From assembly GCA_039821125.1 (NCBI GenBank), contig JBCBOR010000005.1, forward strand, positions 62,001-126,000: a stretch of 64,000 nucleotides of DNA, read 5' to 3'. A model generated the notes under the pieces. It was not told where the DNA came from, searched no databases, and saw only the letters and a program-made list of their open reading frames with translations. The translations under genes and the position numbers were made by a program. Source of the DNA: Thermohalobaculum sp039821125. GTDB taxonomy: Bacteria > Pseudomonadota > Alphaproteobacteria > Rhodobacterales > Rhodobacteraceae. The first letter of the stretch is position 1. Each line of letters opens with the position of its first letter. Below, in pieces: positions 51,099 to 60,444 of this stretch.

Positions 51099-51905
51099 CG
51101 GAGGCATATTTGGGGCAAGCCGCAAGCCCCTGATGCGCGAGGCCATTTTGCGGATCGGATCATAATCCTCGTCATCGGCGGGCAGCACATCGACAGGGAT
51201 ACCGGGCGTCACCGATGCCCCTTGAGGCGCCAAGTCGAGCGTTGCCTGATGCAGCGCGCCGTAGAGCGCCGGGCGATGGGCTGCGTGATCTGTTCCGCAG
51301 ATGAAGGGCAGAGATGGCATGGCCGTGGTCCATGCGATGACGCGGAGCCGCGCTGCGCGCACGGGCTCCAATTCCTGGAACAGAGCCCAGGCCACGGCAT
51401 CGATGGCCGCGATGTCGGCTTTGCGATCCGCGACCAGACCTGCTGAGGCCCGGTGGCTGCCGGAAAACGTGACCTTGGAAAAGAAGCCGCGTCCGGGGTC
51501 GAGCTTCTGGCGCAGGATTTCGACCGCCAGCGCATTGCAGCCGGATTGGCTGCCGGTCTCGTTGATCGCAGCATGTCGGCCACGGAACGCCGCGAGCTCA
51601 CCATCCTCGTCGGCCCTGCCGATGAGTGCGGAGCGATAGGTTGCCCCCTCTGCTCCCTCGACGCCATAGCAAGGCCGGCCGATGACCACAGCCGACCCGC
51701 AGCGCCCGGAGATGTACGGCAGTCCGAAGGTCTGGCCGATCACAAGATCCGGGGCTGGCCAGGGCGAGGCGATATCATCGGGGCGGGAGAGGAGTGCAGG
51801 CGCCTCGATCCCCTCGACGTGCAAGGCTGCCTGGACCCTGGCCCAGAAGGCGTCGGTGCGCGGGCGCACCTCAGCCCAGTCATACATCTGCAGCGCGGCA
51901 ATCAC
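51093..51905 (-). CDS. PhnD/SsuA-like substrate-binding domain protein without signal peptide
   Basis: The 270-residue protein resembles phosphate/phosphonate ABC binding proteins (PhnD type): PDLVIGQTFGLPYISG, INETGSQSGCNALAVEI, SGSHRASAGLVADRKADIAAIDAVAWAL. It starts at GTG overlapping the desaturase stop (GTGA) and shows no signal sequence, so it may act in the cytoplasm or bind a ligand as a sensor rather than feed a transporter. No PhnC/PhnE partner is in the window. Confidence 0.75.
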   Translation of the reverse strand: MIAALQMYDWAEVRPRTDAFWARVQAALHVEGIEAPALLSRPDDIASPWPAPDLVIGQTFGLPYISGRCGSAVVIGRPCYGVEGAEGATYRSALIGRADEDGELAAFRGRHAAINETGSQSGCNALAVEILRQKLDPGRGFFSKVTFSGSHRASAGLVADRKADIAAIDAVAWALFQELEPVRAARLRVIAWTTAMPSLPFICGTDHAAHRPALYGALHQATLDLAPQGASVTPGIPVDVLPADDEDYDPIRKMASRIRGLRLAPNMPPL

Positions 51906-52861
51906 CGCTCGTCCAGGCCGCGCGCCGCGTCATCCCGATACAGCAGAGGGTGGATCACCGGCTCACGCCCCTTCAGGAACCATCGACGAAACACGGCGCC
52001 ATATCCGGGCAAAAGGTACCCACCATTGCGCCTCAGCACGTGTTCGCGCTCGGCACGCCAACGGGATGGCAGCAGATACCAGGCCATCGCCGGATAGGCG
52101 TGATGCACCGAGTGATAGTTGTTGTTGAGATAGAGCAGCCGCCAGAACCACCCGGCTTCGATCACTGCGGTGCGTTGCGGTGCGGTCTCGGCGGCGCGGT
52201 GCTCGATAAAGCTGCGAATCATGATCAGTGACATCCCGGGATAGGCGGCGAGGGCAATATAGACCCAGATCGCCATCCCGGCCCACCAGACCATGGCCAG
52301 AACCAGCGCGACCCCGAGCATGTGCCTGGTCCAGGCGCCGCGCACAGCCTCGTCTCCCCCGGCGATCAGCCTCAGTTCCGAGCGCCAGAAACCCCACATG
52401 GCCATTGCAGGGCCAATCAGCATCCGCCCGGCCAGCGTGGCATTTGCCGCGAGCAGCGTCCGCATCAGGCCGCAGCGGCACTGCCAGTCCGCTTCGGCCA
52501 GATAGAAGCTCTCCGGGTCGTCGAACGGATCGGTCAGCCGTTCGTCATTGTGGTGCTTCAGGTGCAGGTCGCGGAAGCGCCGATAGGGGATGAACAGCCC
52601 AAGCGCCGGGAAGACCAGCGCCTCGTTCAGAGCGGCCGAACGTGTCGGATGCCCATGCAGGATCTCGTGTTGCAGCGAGGAGTGAAAGGCAACCAGCACT
52701 GCACCGGGAACGATGACCCACCAGCCCAGAATGGGATGGTATGCAACGGTAAGTCCCCACAACGCATAACACACCACCAGTGCGAGCCATGTCGGCCATT
52801 CGCGTTTTGCGCGGTCCATGGGACCGAGGCTCGCATGGCTTGCTCCCCGCGCATCGCCCAT
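51902..52861 (-). CDS. Membrane fatty acid desaturase
   Basis: This 319-residue integral membrane diiron enzyme shows the three His boxes HEILHGH, HLKHHND and NYHSVHHAYP. About four membrane helices frame them. It introduces a double bond or hydroxyl into an acyl chain or related lipid. Boxes and length fit the FA_desaturase family, with a resemblance to the beta-carotene-ketolase-like branch. It is coupled to the PhnD-like gene downstream and divergent from the DUF4261 gene across 89 bp. Confidence 0.9.
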   Translation of the reverse strand: MGDARGASHASLGPMDRAKREWPTWLALVVCYALWGLTVAYHPILGWWVIVPGAVLVAFHSSLQHEILHGHPTRSAALNEALVFPALGLFIPYRRFRDLHLKHHNDERLTDPFDDPESFYLAEADWQCRCGLMRTLLAANATLAGRMLIGPAMAMWGFWRSELRLIAGGDEAVRGAWTRHMLGVALVLAMVWWAGMAIWVYIALAAYPGMSLIMIRSFIEHRAAETAPQRTAVIEAGWFWRLLYLNNNYHSVHHAYPAMAWYLLPSRWRAEREHVLRRNGGYLLPGYGAVFRRWFLKGREPVIHPLLYRDDAARGLDER

Positions 52862-52950
52862 GCTAGCTCCGTACTGAGTTATGTATCACAGATATGTGAC
52901 GTCGGTGGAGTGCGCTTGTCCTTAAGCGACAGGAATGTCGGATTCGTACA

Positions 52951-53772
52951 ATGGATGACCTTGGGTTCACCGCATTCGTCGCCTTGTCCGACGCCGACGA
53001 GATCATCGCCGGCCCGCTGCGGCGCAGATTTGCCGAGGTCTCGCCAAGCTCCTCGCTGATCCTTGAGCAATGTGTGGCCGGAGACGCCCTTCAGGCCTAT
53101 CGGGTCAGCGTCGATGGGCATGATTTCGTTGTCGCGCTCTTCACCGGACCGATCCCGCAGGTCGAGCTGACCTTTGCCATCCGGAAATCGCTGTTCTGGC
53201 CAGATGCGGGGCTGGAGTTGCAAGGCCATCGCGGATTTCTTGCGATTGCAGCGGCGCAGCGGCAGACCCGGCATGGCCTTGCGCGAGCCCAATCGATTGC
53301 GCTGACCCGGTTCCTGGCTGCACTGGTCGAGGTTGTTCCCGCTGCGGGCGTCTACTGGCGCGGCGGCGAGACATGCAGCCCGCCCCAGCGGTTGGCCGAC
53401 GCGCCGGGTCAGATCAATCGCGGAAAATGGCCTGTGGATGTCTGGATCGGCTATCAGCTGTTCCGCAAGGACGCTCAGGCCGCCCTGGATGTGCCTCAGG
53501 TGGTCGGCATGCAAACCCGGGGGGCTGCGGCCTATCTCGGGTTCGAGATCGAGATCCCGCCCTATGAGGTCGCCGAATTGAAGGAGCCGCTGCGCATTCT
53601 CTACAATGCGGCCGGATACCTGATGAACTATGGCGATGTGATCCGTGACGGCCAGATCGTCGAGGTCGAGGGCGAGCGGCGCACGTCTTATCAGTTGCAT
53701 CTCGGTGCCCGCGGCGAGCCGGGTCTCGCGCGCCTCAGCGTGCTCGAGACCGACCATCGCAAGATGAACTGA
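52951..53772 (+). CDS. DUF4261 domain protein
   Basis: The 273-residue protein matches DUF4261 in order and spacing of blocks: VVALFTGPIPQVELTFAIRK, WPDAGLELQGHRGFLAIA, RFLAALVEVVPAAGVYWRGG, and the C-terminal LGFEIEIPPYEVAELKEPLRILYNAAGYLMNYG. No signal or membrane segment; function unknown. Its stop overlaps the start of the AhpD-like gene (TGATG), so the two are co-transcribed. Confidence 0.82.
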   Translation: MDDLGFTAFVALSDADEIIAGPLRRRFAEVSPSSSLILEQCVAGDALQAYRVSVDGHDFVVALFTGPIPQVELTFAIRKSLFWPDAGLELQGHRGFLAIAAAQRQTRHGLARAQSIALTRFLAALVEVVPAAGVYWRGGETCSPPQRLADAPGQINRGKWPVDVWIGYQLFRKDAQAALDVPQVVGMQTRGAAAYLGFEIEIPPYEVAELKEPLRILYNAAGYLMNYGDVIRDGQIVEVEGERRTSYQLHLGARGEPGLARLSVLETDHRKMN

Positions 53773-54401
53773 TGTCCGGGTCCCCCGATCGTCCTGCCTG
53801 GATCGACCACGTGCCATACGGCGACGCCGCGGGCCGCCTGCGCACGCTCTACGACCGGGTGACGGGGCCGGACAAGAACGTGGACAACATCATGCTCAGC
53901 CATTCGCTGCGGCCCCATACGATGGAGGGGCATATGGCGATCTACAAGGCTGTGCTCCACCATCACGGTAACACCATCCCGAAGTGGTTTCTCGAGACCA
54001 TCGGCGTCTATGTCAGCCTGCTGAACGGCTGTGGATATTGCGTCGAGCATCATTTCGCCGGGTTGCGGCGCCTGCTGGCAGACGAGGGGCGTGCCGACAG
54101 CATCCGAGCGGCTCTCGCGGCGGACCGGCCGAGCACTGCGCCCCTGGACGCCGCCCAGATCGCGGCGCTCGACTATGCCCGGGCCCTGACGCGTGACCCC
54201 GCGGGGATGGCCGAGCCGATGATCGCCACGCTGCGGACCGCAGGATGGTCTGATGGCGAGATCCTCGAGATCAATCAGGTCGCGGCCTATTTCAACTATG
54301 CCAACCGGACGGTGCTGGGGCTCGGCGTCTCGACCGTGGGCGACGACCTCGGCCTGTCCCCGAACAATTCCGAAGACCCGAACGACTGGTCGCATCGCTA
54401 G
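53772..54401 (+). CDS. AhpD-like/carboxymuconolactone decarboxylase-family peroxidase-related enzyme
   Basis: The 209-residue all-helical protein has an AhpD-type active site: E75 in LETIGVYVSLLNG, C87 and C90 in CGYC, then E92-H93-H94. The CxxC thiols reduce a peroxide or disulfide partner; the proton-relay Glu/His are in place. Members of this size are listed as uncharacterised peroxidase-related enzymes. It is translated with the upstream DUF4261 gene. The following 156-bp gap contains a GC-rich hairpin. Confidence 0.88.
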   Translation: MSGSPDRPAWIDHVPYGDAAGRLRTLYDRVTGPDKNVDNIMLSHSLRPHTMEGHMAIYKAVLHHHGNTIPKWFLETIGVYVSLLNGCGYCVEHHFAGLRRLLADEGRADSIRAALAADRPSTAPLDAAQIAALDYARALTRDPAGMAEPMIATLRTAGWSDGEILEINQVAAYFNYANRTVLGLGVSTVGDDLGLSPNNSEDPNDWSHR

Positions 54402-54456
54402 CGGGCTGCCCGACGCTGACGCGGCGGGCAGGCGGCCCTGCATCGGCCCCTCCCTA

Positions 54457-54477
54457 ACCCTCCCCGATCCGGGGAGG
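54457..54477. repeat. GC-rich palindromic element (REP-like hairpin)
   Basis: CCCTCCCC (54457-54464) and GGGGAGGG (54470-54477) form a perfect 8-bp stem with a GATCC loop in the gap between the AhpD-like and helicase genes. Such CTCCCC...GGGGAG hairpins are common interspersed elements in alphaproteobacteria; it may also terminate transcription. Confidence 0.45.
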
Positions 54478-54557
54478 GGACCTGTTGCACCCGGTCGCGG
54501 CGATGCGACTTGCCGTTGCCGGTGGCGCCCTGGCGCGCCGCGCCTATACTTCCCGGC

Positions 54558-56975
54558 ATGACCTTGCCCTCCCCCTTTGCTGAATGGTTCGCTGGTCGCG
54601 GCTGGTCGCTGCATGCACACCAGCGCGTGTTGCTGGCGGAGCCGGCCAAGGCGGCGCTGCTGATCGCGCCGACCGGTGGCGGCAAGACCCTGGCAGGGTT
54701 TCTTCCATCGCTGGTCGATCTGGCCGAGGACCCGCGGGCAGGGCTGCGCACGCTCTATGTCTCACCGCTCAAGGCGTTGGCCGTCGACATCGGACGGAAC
54801 CTGCGCGCTCCGGTCGAGGAGATGGGGCTGCCGATCCGGATCGAGGACCGTACCGGCGATACAAAGAGCCAAGTGAAAGCCCGCCAGCGCACTGATCCGC
54901 CGCATATCCTGCTGACCACGCCGGAAAGTCTGGCGCTGCTGCTCTCGCAACCCGATGCCGGGCGCATGTTCGGTGGCCTCTCGCGCGTGATCGTCGATGA
55001 GGTTCATGCCTTGGCGGGCGGGAAGCGCGGCGATCAGCTGTCGCTGGGGCTTGCCCGCCTGCGTACGCTGGCGCCCGATCACCGGCTTTGTGCATTGTCG
55101 GCGACGGTGGATGCGCCGCAGGAGATCGCCGATTGGCTATCGCCCGGCGACTGTGTGATCCACCTCGCCGATCCCGGGCCCGACCCGCAGATCGGCACGC
55201 TGGAGGATGCGGGCCTGCCGCCCTGGTCGGGGATGGGAGGGCGATATGCCGCCCCTGCGGTCATGGACCAGATCCGGCGAAATCGGACGACGATCGTTTT
55301 CATCAACACCCGCGCCCAGGCCGAGCTGTTCTTTCGCGCGCTCTGGGTCGAGAACACGGACAACCTGCCGATCGGCCTACACCATGGCTCGCTGGCGCGG
55401 GAGGCACGCCAAAGGGTCGAGGCCGCCATGGCCGCGGGCGATTTGCGCGGGGTTGTGGCGACCGGCTCGCTCGATCTCGGGCTCGACTGGGGCGATGTCG
55501 ATCTCGTGCTCCAGGTGGGTGCCCCGAAGAATGTCAAACGTCTGGTGCAACGGATCGGGCGGGCCAACCACACCTATGATGCGCCGTCGCGCGCCATGCT
55601 GGTGCCGGCCAATCGGTTCGAGGTGCTGGAGTGCCGCGCGGCTCTGGATGCGGTCACAGAGCGCGATCTCGACGGCGATCCTCTGCCTGCCGGGGGCCTG
55701 GACGTGCTCTGTCAGCATATCCTGCTCACGGCCTGTGCCGGTGATTTCGATGCCGATTCGCTCTATGCCGAGATCCGCCGCGCGGGGGCGTATCGCGCTT
55801 TGTCGCGGGAAGACTTCGACCGGTGCCTGAGCTTCTGCGCCACCGGTGGCTATGCCCTGCGCGCCTATGATCAATGGCATCGTCTGATCGAGCGGCCATC
55901 GGGGGCGTGGGGCCTGCGCGATCCCCGCACCGCCCGGCGCCTGCGCATGAATGTCGGCACCATCGTCGAGCCGGAGTATGTCAAGGTGCGCATGGGCCGG
56001 GGCAGGGGCGGTGCGCTGCTCGGCGAAGTCGAGGAAGACTTCGCCGCCACCCTCACCCCCGGCGACAGTTTTCTGATCGGCGGTCAGGTCGTGCGCTTTG
56101 ACGGCACCCGCGAGACGACGATGCAGGTCAGCCCGGCCCCGACAAAGGAGCCGAAGATCGCCGTCTTCTCCGGCACCAAGCTGGCCATGTCGACCCAGCT
56201 CTCGCACCGGGTGATCCGGCTGATTCAGTCGCCGGACCGCTGGCATGTCCTGCCCCCTGCGGTGCGCGAGTGGCTGGAGCTGCAACGCCGCTATGCGGCA
56301 TTGCCGCGCCCGGACCGTCTGCTGGTCGAGACCTTCCCGCGCGGCGACCGGCACCACCTCGCCGTCTATGCCTTTGCGGGCAAGAACGCGAACCAGACGC
56401 TGGGCCTGTTGATCACCCAGCGGATGGAGGAGGCGGGCCTCGCCCCCCAGGGTTTCGTCTCCAATGATTATGCCGTCATGGCCTGGGGCTTGCGCGAGGT
56501 CCTGGATCCGGCCGCACTGCTGACCGCCGAGGGGCTGATCACCGGGTTCGAGGATTGGCTCGCCTCCAACACGGTGATGAAACGGACCTTCCGGCAGGTC
56601 GCCGTCATCACAGGGCTGATCGAGCGCAATCTGCCGGGCAAACGCAAGTCCGGGCGGCAGACGACGTTCTCGTCGGACATCCTCTACGACACACTGCGCA
56701 AGTACGAGCCGGATCATCTGCTGATGCAGATCACGCGGACGGAAGCTCTGCGCGGGCTCGTCGATTTCGGCCGGATCGAGGAGATGCTTGCCCGCTCCCA
56801 GGGCCGGATCGACCACACCCGCGCGACACGGGTGACGCCGCTGGCTGCGCCCTTGTTGCTTGAAGCGGGTCGCATCCCGCTGCGCGGTGGTTCGGCAGAG
56901 GATCTGATCCTCTCGGACGAAGCCGCGGCCATGGCCGATCTGTTGCCGGATTTCGCTCAGGGTGCGCTGAGCTGA
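54558..56975 (+). CDS. Ligase-associated DNA repair DEXH helicase (Lhr-type)
   Basis: The 805-residue superfamily-2 helicase has Walker A LIAPTGGGKTLAGFLPSL, the DEVH box VIVDEVHAL, SATVDAP (motif III) and the C-terminal RecA motif RLVQRIGRANH. It ends in a winged-helix/Lhr core (about 400-800). It matches the helicase of the Lig-associated repair operon (Lhr, PdeM, ligase, exonuclease). ATG 54558 lies at the start of the conserved SPFAEWFAGRGWSLHAHQ block. The exonuclease partner is 1 kb downstream on the opposite strand; no ligase gene is in the window. Confidence 0.93.
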   Translation: MTLPSPFAEWFAGRGWSLHAHQRVLLAEPAKAALLIAPTGGGKTLAGFLPSLVDLAEDPRAGLRTLYVSPLKALAVDIGRNLRAPVEEMGLPIRIEDRTGDTKSQVKARQRTDPPHILLTTPESLALLLSQPDAGRMFGGLSRVIVDEVHALAGGKRGDQLSLGLARLRTLAPDHRLCALSATVDAPQEIADWLSPGDCVIHLADPGPDPQIGTLEDAGLPPWSGMGGRYAAPAVMDQIRRNRTTIVFINTRAQAELFFRALWVENTDNLPIGLHHGSLAREARQRVEAAMAAGDLRGVVATGSLDLGLDWGDVDLVLQVGAPKNVKRLVQRIGRANHTYDAPSRAMLVPANRFEVLECRAALDAVTERDLDGDPLPAGGLDVLCQHILLTACAGDFDADSLYAEIRRAGAYRALSREDFDRCLSFCATGGYALRAYDQWHRLIERPSGAWGLRDPRTARRLRMNVGTIVEPEYVKVRMGRGRGGALLGEVEEDFAATLTPGDSFLIGGQVVRFDGTRETTMQVSPAPTKEPKIAVFSGTKLAMSTQLSHRVIRLIQSPDRWHVLPPAVREWLELQRRYAALPRPDRLLVETFPRGDRHHLAVYAFAGKNANQTLGLLITQRMEEAGLAPQGFVSNDYAVMAWGLREVLDPAALLTAEGLITGFEDWLASNTVMKRTFRQVAVITGLIERNLPGKRKSGRQTTFSSDILYDTLRKYEPDHLLMQITRTEALRGLVDFGRIEEMLARSQGRIDHTRATRVTPLAAPLLLEAGRIPLRGGSAEDLILSDEAAAMADLLPDFAQGALS

Positions 56976-57030
56976 CTCGACCCCGCCGCGGATGCGCCCT
57001 ATGGAGGGCCAGGATATACAAGACCGAGCC

Positions 57031-57825
57031 ATGCCGTTTCAGAAAATCAGCTCCGGCAAGATCGCCGATCAGATTGTCAACCAGGTCGAGACGCTCATCC
57101 TGCAGGGCGTGCTGCGCCCGGGCGAGCGCCTGCCCTCCGAGCGGGATCTGGCCGAGACGCTGGATGTCTCCCGCCCGACCCTGCGTGAGGCGCTGGCGGA
57201 TCTCGAAAGCCGTGGCCTGGTGGTCGCGCGTCCCGGCGGCGGGACGTTCGTTGCGGAGGTGTTGGGAACCGCATTCTCCGCGCCACTGATCGAGCTTTTT
57301 GCCAAGCACGATGCGGCGCTGTTTGATTATGTCGCATTCCGCCGCGACCTCGAGGGCCTGGCTGCCGAGCGCGCGGCCCTGCATGCGACGGACACGGATC
57401 TCGAGGTGATCAATTCGGTTTTCGCCCGCATGGAAACGGCGGCGGCAAAGCGCAACCCTGAGACCGAGGCGGCGATCGACGCCGAGTTCCACATGGCCAT
57501 CGTCGAGGCGGCGCACAATGTCGTCATGATGCACATGATGCGCTCGCTCTACGAGCTTCTGGTGCGCGGGGTCTGGTACAATCGCTCGGTGATCTACTCG
57601 CTGCGCGAGCGCCGGGCGCGGCTGCTCGATCAGCACCGGGCGATCCGGGACGCGGTTGTCCAGCGTGATCCGGTGGCGGCGCGCGAGGCGGTGAATGCCC
57701 ATCTCGACTTCATCGAGGTGTCGCTGCGCGAAGCCGACCGCGCACGAACCCGGGAGCAGGTGGCTGATCTCCGCCGTGAACACGAAGCCCGCCGGGCCGG
57801 AAAGACGCGCTCCCGCAGACCCTAG
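57031..57825 (+). CDS. FadR/GntR-family transcriptional regulator (FCD domain)
   Basis: The 264-residue protein has an N-terminal winged helix (LPSERDLAETLDVSRPTLREALADLESRGLVV) and an all-helical FCD domain (about 100-235) with the metal/ligand motif residues D/H in DAEFHMAIVEAAHN and LLDQHRAIRDAVVQRD. The length and the start MPFQKISSGKIADQIV fit the LldR/PdhR-like group that senses small organic acids. Its target is not evident; it stands between the repair helicase and exonuclease genes. Confidence 0.9.
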   Translation: MPFQKISSGKIADQIVNQVETLILQGVLRPGERLPSERDLAETLDVSRPTLREALADLESRGLVVARPGGGTFVAEVLGTAFSAPLIELFAKHDAALFDYVAFRRDLEGLAAERAALHATDTDLEVINSVFARMETAAAKRNPETEAAIDAEFHMAIVEAAHNVVMMHMMRSLYELLVRGVWYNRSVIYSLRERRARLLDQHRAIRDAVVQRDPVAAREAVNAHLDFIEVSLREADRARTREQVADLRREHEARRAGKTRSRRP

Positions 57826-57843
57826 GATCAAACACTTAGGCCG

Positions 57844-57927
57844 TTCGTCAAGGGTGCGTCACGGACGCACCCTACGCCACGTCGCGCAACGCCCCGTAGG
57901 GTGCGTCCGTGACGCACCCTTGACGAA
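57844..57927. repeat. Large perfect inverted repeat (33-bp arms) built from REP-like elements
   Basis: The left arm (57844-57876) and right arm (57895-57927) are perfect reverse complements with an 18-nt loop. Each arm contains a smaller palindrome, GGGTGCGTC-N3-GACGCACCC. The same palindrome with TACG after it occurs at 63948. It sits in the gap between the convergent FadR-type and exonuclease genes and could terminate both. Confidence 0.85.
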
Positions 57928-57938
57928 AGAAGCCACTC

Positions 57939-58946
57939 TCACGCCTCCGCCTCATCGCCGCGCCCGACGAGAAGCAGCGCCCGAGCGGTCAGACCCTGTT
58001 GCGTGCACCAGTGGATCAGCGCGTCCTCAGCCCCGTGCGTGACCCAGATCTCGCCAGCGCCCGTGTCCCGGATTGTTTGGATCAGCCCGTCCCAGTCGGC
58101 GTGATCCGAGATCACCAGCGCCAGTTCCGTGCCGCGCTGTTTGGCGCGTTGGCGGACCTGCATCCAGCCCGACGCGCCGACCATCAGCGGATCTGTCAGC
58201 CGCCGCGCCCAGCGGTCGGCCAAAGCACCGGGCGGAGCGATCACGATCTCGCCGGACAGCTTGCGCGTCTCGGCGGCTGTCGCACTTTCCAGCGGGCCGA
58301 GATCCACGCCCAGCCGGCTATAGGCATCGCACAGCTTGACCAATGCCCCGTGCAGCCAGATCGGTCGGTCCCAACCGGCGCGCCGCAACTCGGCGATCAT
58401 CCGCTGTGCCTTGCCGAGCGCATAGGCGCCAATGGCATGGGTCCGCTCCGGGAACCGCGCGATCGAGATGAGTAGTCGCCCGATTTCGGTCTCGACCGGT
58501 GGATGGCGAAAGACCGGCAGGCCAAACGTCGCCTCGGTGACGAAGAGATCGCAGGGCACGACCTCGAACCTGCGGCAGGTCGGATCCTCGGCGCGCTTGT
58601 AGTCGCCGGAGATGACAGCCCGCGCACCGCCCGCTTCGATCACCACCTGAGCGGATCCCAGAACATGACCTGCCGGGCGCAGGGTGACGGTGACATCACC
58701 GATCCGTTGCGGCGTGCCATAGCCCAGCACCTCGACCCGTCCAAAGGCTGTCTTGCCATAGCGGGCCCGTGCGATCTCCGCCGTCTCCGGACTTGCCAGC
58801 AGGGCGCGGTGGCCCGGGCGGCAATGGTCGCCATGGGCATGGGTCACAATCGCCCGATCGACCGCTTTGCCGGGATCGACATAGAAGCCGCCTGCCTCGC
58901 ACCAGATGCCGCCAAGGCGCGGTTCGATCAGATCGTTCGCTTTCAT
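57939..58946 (-). CDS. Ligase-associated DNA exonuclease, MBL/beta-CASP fold
   Basis: The 335-residue metallo-beta-lactamase-fold nuclease has an HxHxDH motif in IVTHAHGDHCRPGH, a metal Asp in ISGDYKRAEDPT, and late beta-CASP blocks (VISDHADWDGL, WVTHGAEDALIHW). It corresponds to the exonuclease of the bacterial ligase-associated repair cluster. ATG 58946 opens directly at the conserved LIEPRLGGIWCEAGGFYVDPG. The gene converges with the FadR-type gene across the inverted repeat. Its usual neighbours ligase and PdeM are absent here. Confidence 0.9.
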   Translation of the reverse strand: MKANDLIEPRLGGIWCEAGGFYVDPGKAVDRAIVTHAHGDHCRPGHRALLASPETAEIARARYGKTAFGRVEVLGYGTPQRIGDVTVTLRPAGHVLGSAQVVIEAGGARAVISGDYKRAEDPTCRRFEVVPCDLFVTEATFGLPVFRHPPVETEIGRLLISIARFPERTHAIGAYALGKAQRMIAELRRAGWDRPIWLHGALVKLCDAYSRLGVDLGPLESATAAETRKLSGEIVIAPPGALADRWARRLTDPLMVGASGWMQVRQRAKQRGTELALVISDHADWDGLIQTIRDTGAGEIWVTHGAEDALIHWCTQQGLTARALLLVGRGDEAEA

Positions 58947-59010
58947 CGCCGGAACGCTAGCATGGAGGCCCGTTCTCGCCCATAGTCGTGCAGGGAACAG
59001 GAGGTCCGCC

Positions 59011-60435
59011 ATGCGCGACAGCACCAAACCGCTCTGGCAGGCGAGCGCCTGCGACATCGCCGACGCCGTTGCGCGGCGCGAGATCACCTGCGAGGCCGCC
59101 GTCGGCGCAGCCATCGACCGGGTGCGCGAGGTGAACGGCCATCTGAACGCTGTGGTCGATGACCTGAGCGAGACCGCGCTGGCCGAGGCGGCTGCCGCCG
59201 ACAAAGCGCTGGCGGAGGGGGCGGCAACCGGGCTGTTGCAGGGCGTGCCGGTGACCATCAAGGAGAACATCGACCAGACCGGGCGAGCAACGCCAAATGG
59301 CATAACGGCCTTCAAGGACATCATCGCACCCGGCGATGCGCCGATGGTGACCAACCTGAAGGCCGCGGGAGCCATCGTGATCGGGCGCACCAACACGCCC
59401 GAGTTCAGCTTTCGCGCCACGACAGTGAACGAACTGCACGGTCGGACCTACTCTCCGTGGAACGATTGGGTGTCGTCTGGCGGATCCTCCGGCGGGGCGT
59501 CCTCGGCGGTCATGTCCGGCATGGGTGCCATCGCGCATGGCAATGATATCGGCGGCTCGCTGCGCTTTCCGGCCTATTGTACCGGGGCGGCAACCGTGAA
59601 ACCCGGCCTCGGCCGCACACCGGCCTGGAACCCATCGCAAACCGCCGAGCGCGGGCTGCTTGCGCAACTCATGTCCGTGCAAGGTGCGATCTGCCGCGAG
59701 GTCCGCGATGTCCGCGCCGCCATGAAGGCGATGATCGCCTACAGCCCGCTGGACCCCTGGCAGGCGCCGGTCGCCTGGGACGGCCCGCCCATCGGTGGCC
59801 CCATCAAGGTCGCCTTCACCCGCGAGACCTTCGAGTTCGAGACCGATCCAGCCATCGCAACGGCGCTCGACACCGCCGCAGGCGCGTTGTCCGATGCAGG
59901 CTACGAGATCGTCGAAATCGAGCCGCCATCCGTGCGCGAGATCGGCCACGAAGCGCAGAAATGCCTGTTCGGCGAGACGCTGACCATGCTGGGCGAAGCG
60001 ATCGAAGCCTATGGCTCGGCCGAGATCAAATCGATCTTTCAGACCTATACAGAGATGTTCGAGCCCTATTTCGGCGACGATCTGCTGCACGCCATGGCCC
60101 GCCGGTCGTCGCATGTGCGCGCGTGGACCGTGTTCCTTGCCGACTATCCCTTGGTGCTGACACCGTTTTTGCCGACCCCGCCATTCAAATGGGATCGCGA
60201 CACCGAGGGGACAGACGGCGTCAGCGAGGTGCTCGGCGCCGCGCTCTATTCCTATGCGATGAACTATCTCGGCCTGCCTTCAGGCAATATCCCGGCGCAT
60301 TTCTCTGGCGGCTTGCCCATCGGGGTCCAGATCGTCGGGCGGCGGTTCCGCGAGGACATGATCCTTGATGCCTGCGAAGTGGTCGAACAGCGCGCAGGGC
60401 TGATGTGCGAGCGGCTCTGGAGCGGGGATCGCTGA
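59011..60435 (+). CDS. Amidase signature-family hydrolase
   Basis: The 474-residue amidase has a catalytic triad Lys84 (VPVTIKENID), cis-Ser near 159-160 (SSGGSSGGAS) and nucleophile Ser183 (DIGGSLRFPAYC). AGGAGG stands ahead of the ATG. It hydrolyses an amide; the substrate is unknown, though the cyclase-family and DUF1028 genes nearby hint at catabolism of a cyclic amide or N-compound. It is divergent from the exonuclease and convergent with the LysR gene. Confidence 0.9.
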   Translation: MRDSTKPLWQASACDIADAVARREITCEAAVGAAIDRVREVNGHLNAVVDDLSETALAEAAAADKALAEGAATGLLQGVPVTIKENIDQTGRATPNGITAFKDIIAPGDAPMVTNLKAAGAIVIGRTNTPEFSFRATTVNELHGRTYSPWNDWVSSGGSSGGASSAVMSGMGAIAHGNDIGGSLRFPAYCTGAATVKPGLGRTPAWNPSQTAERGLLAQLMSVQGAICREVRDVRAAMKAMIAYSPLDPWQAPVAWDGPPIGGPIKVAFTRETFEFETDPAIATALDTAAGALSDAGYEIVEIEPPSVREIGHEAQKCLFGETLTMLGEAIEAYGSAEIKSIFQTYTEMFEPYFGDDLLHAMARRSSHVRAWTVFLADYPLVLTPFLPTPPFKWDRDTEGTDGVSEVLGAALYSYAMNYLGLPSGNIPAHFSGGLPIGVQIVGRRFREDMILDACEVVEQRAGLMCERLWSGDR

Positions 60436-60444
60436 TCCCTTCGT

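Noticed and set aside
55377..57032. 551-codon minus-strand frame opposite the helicase
   Set aside because: No recognisable motif, and it spans the intact helicase gene and the start of the FadR-type gene.
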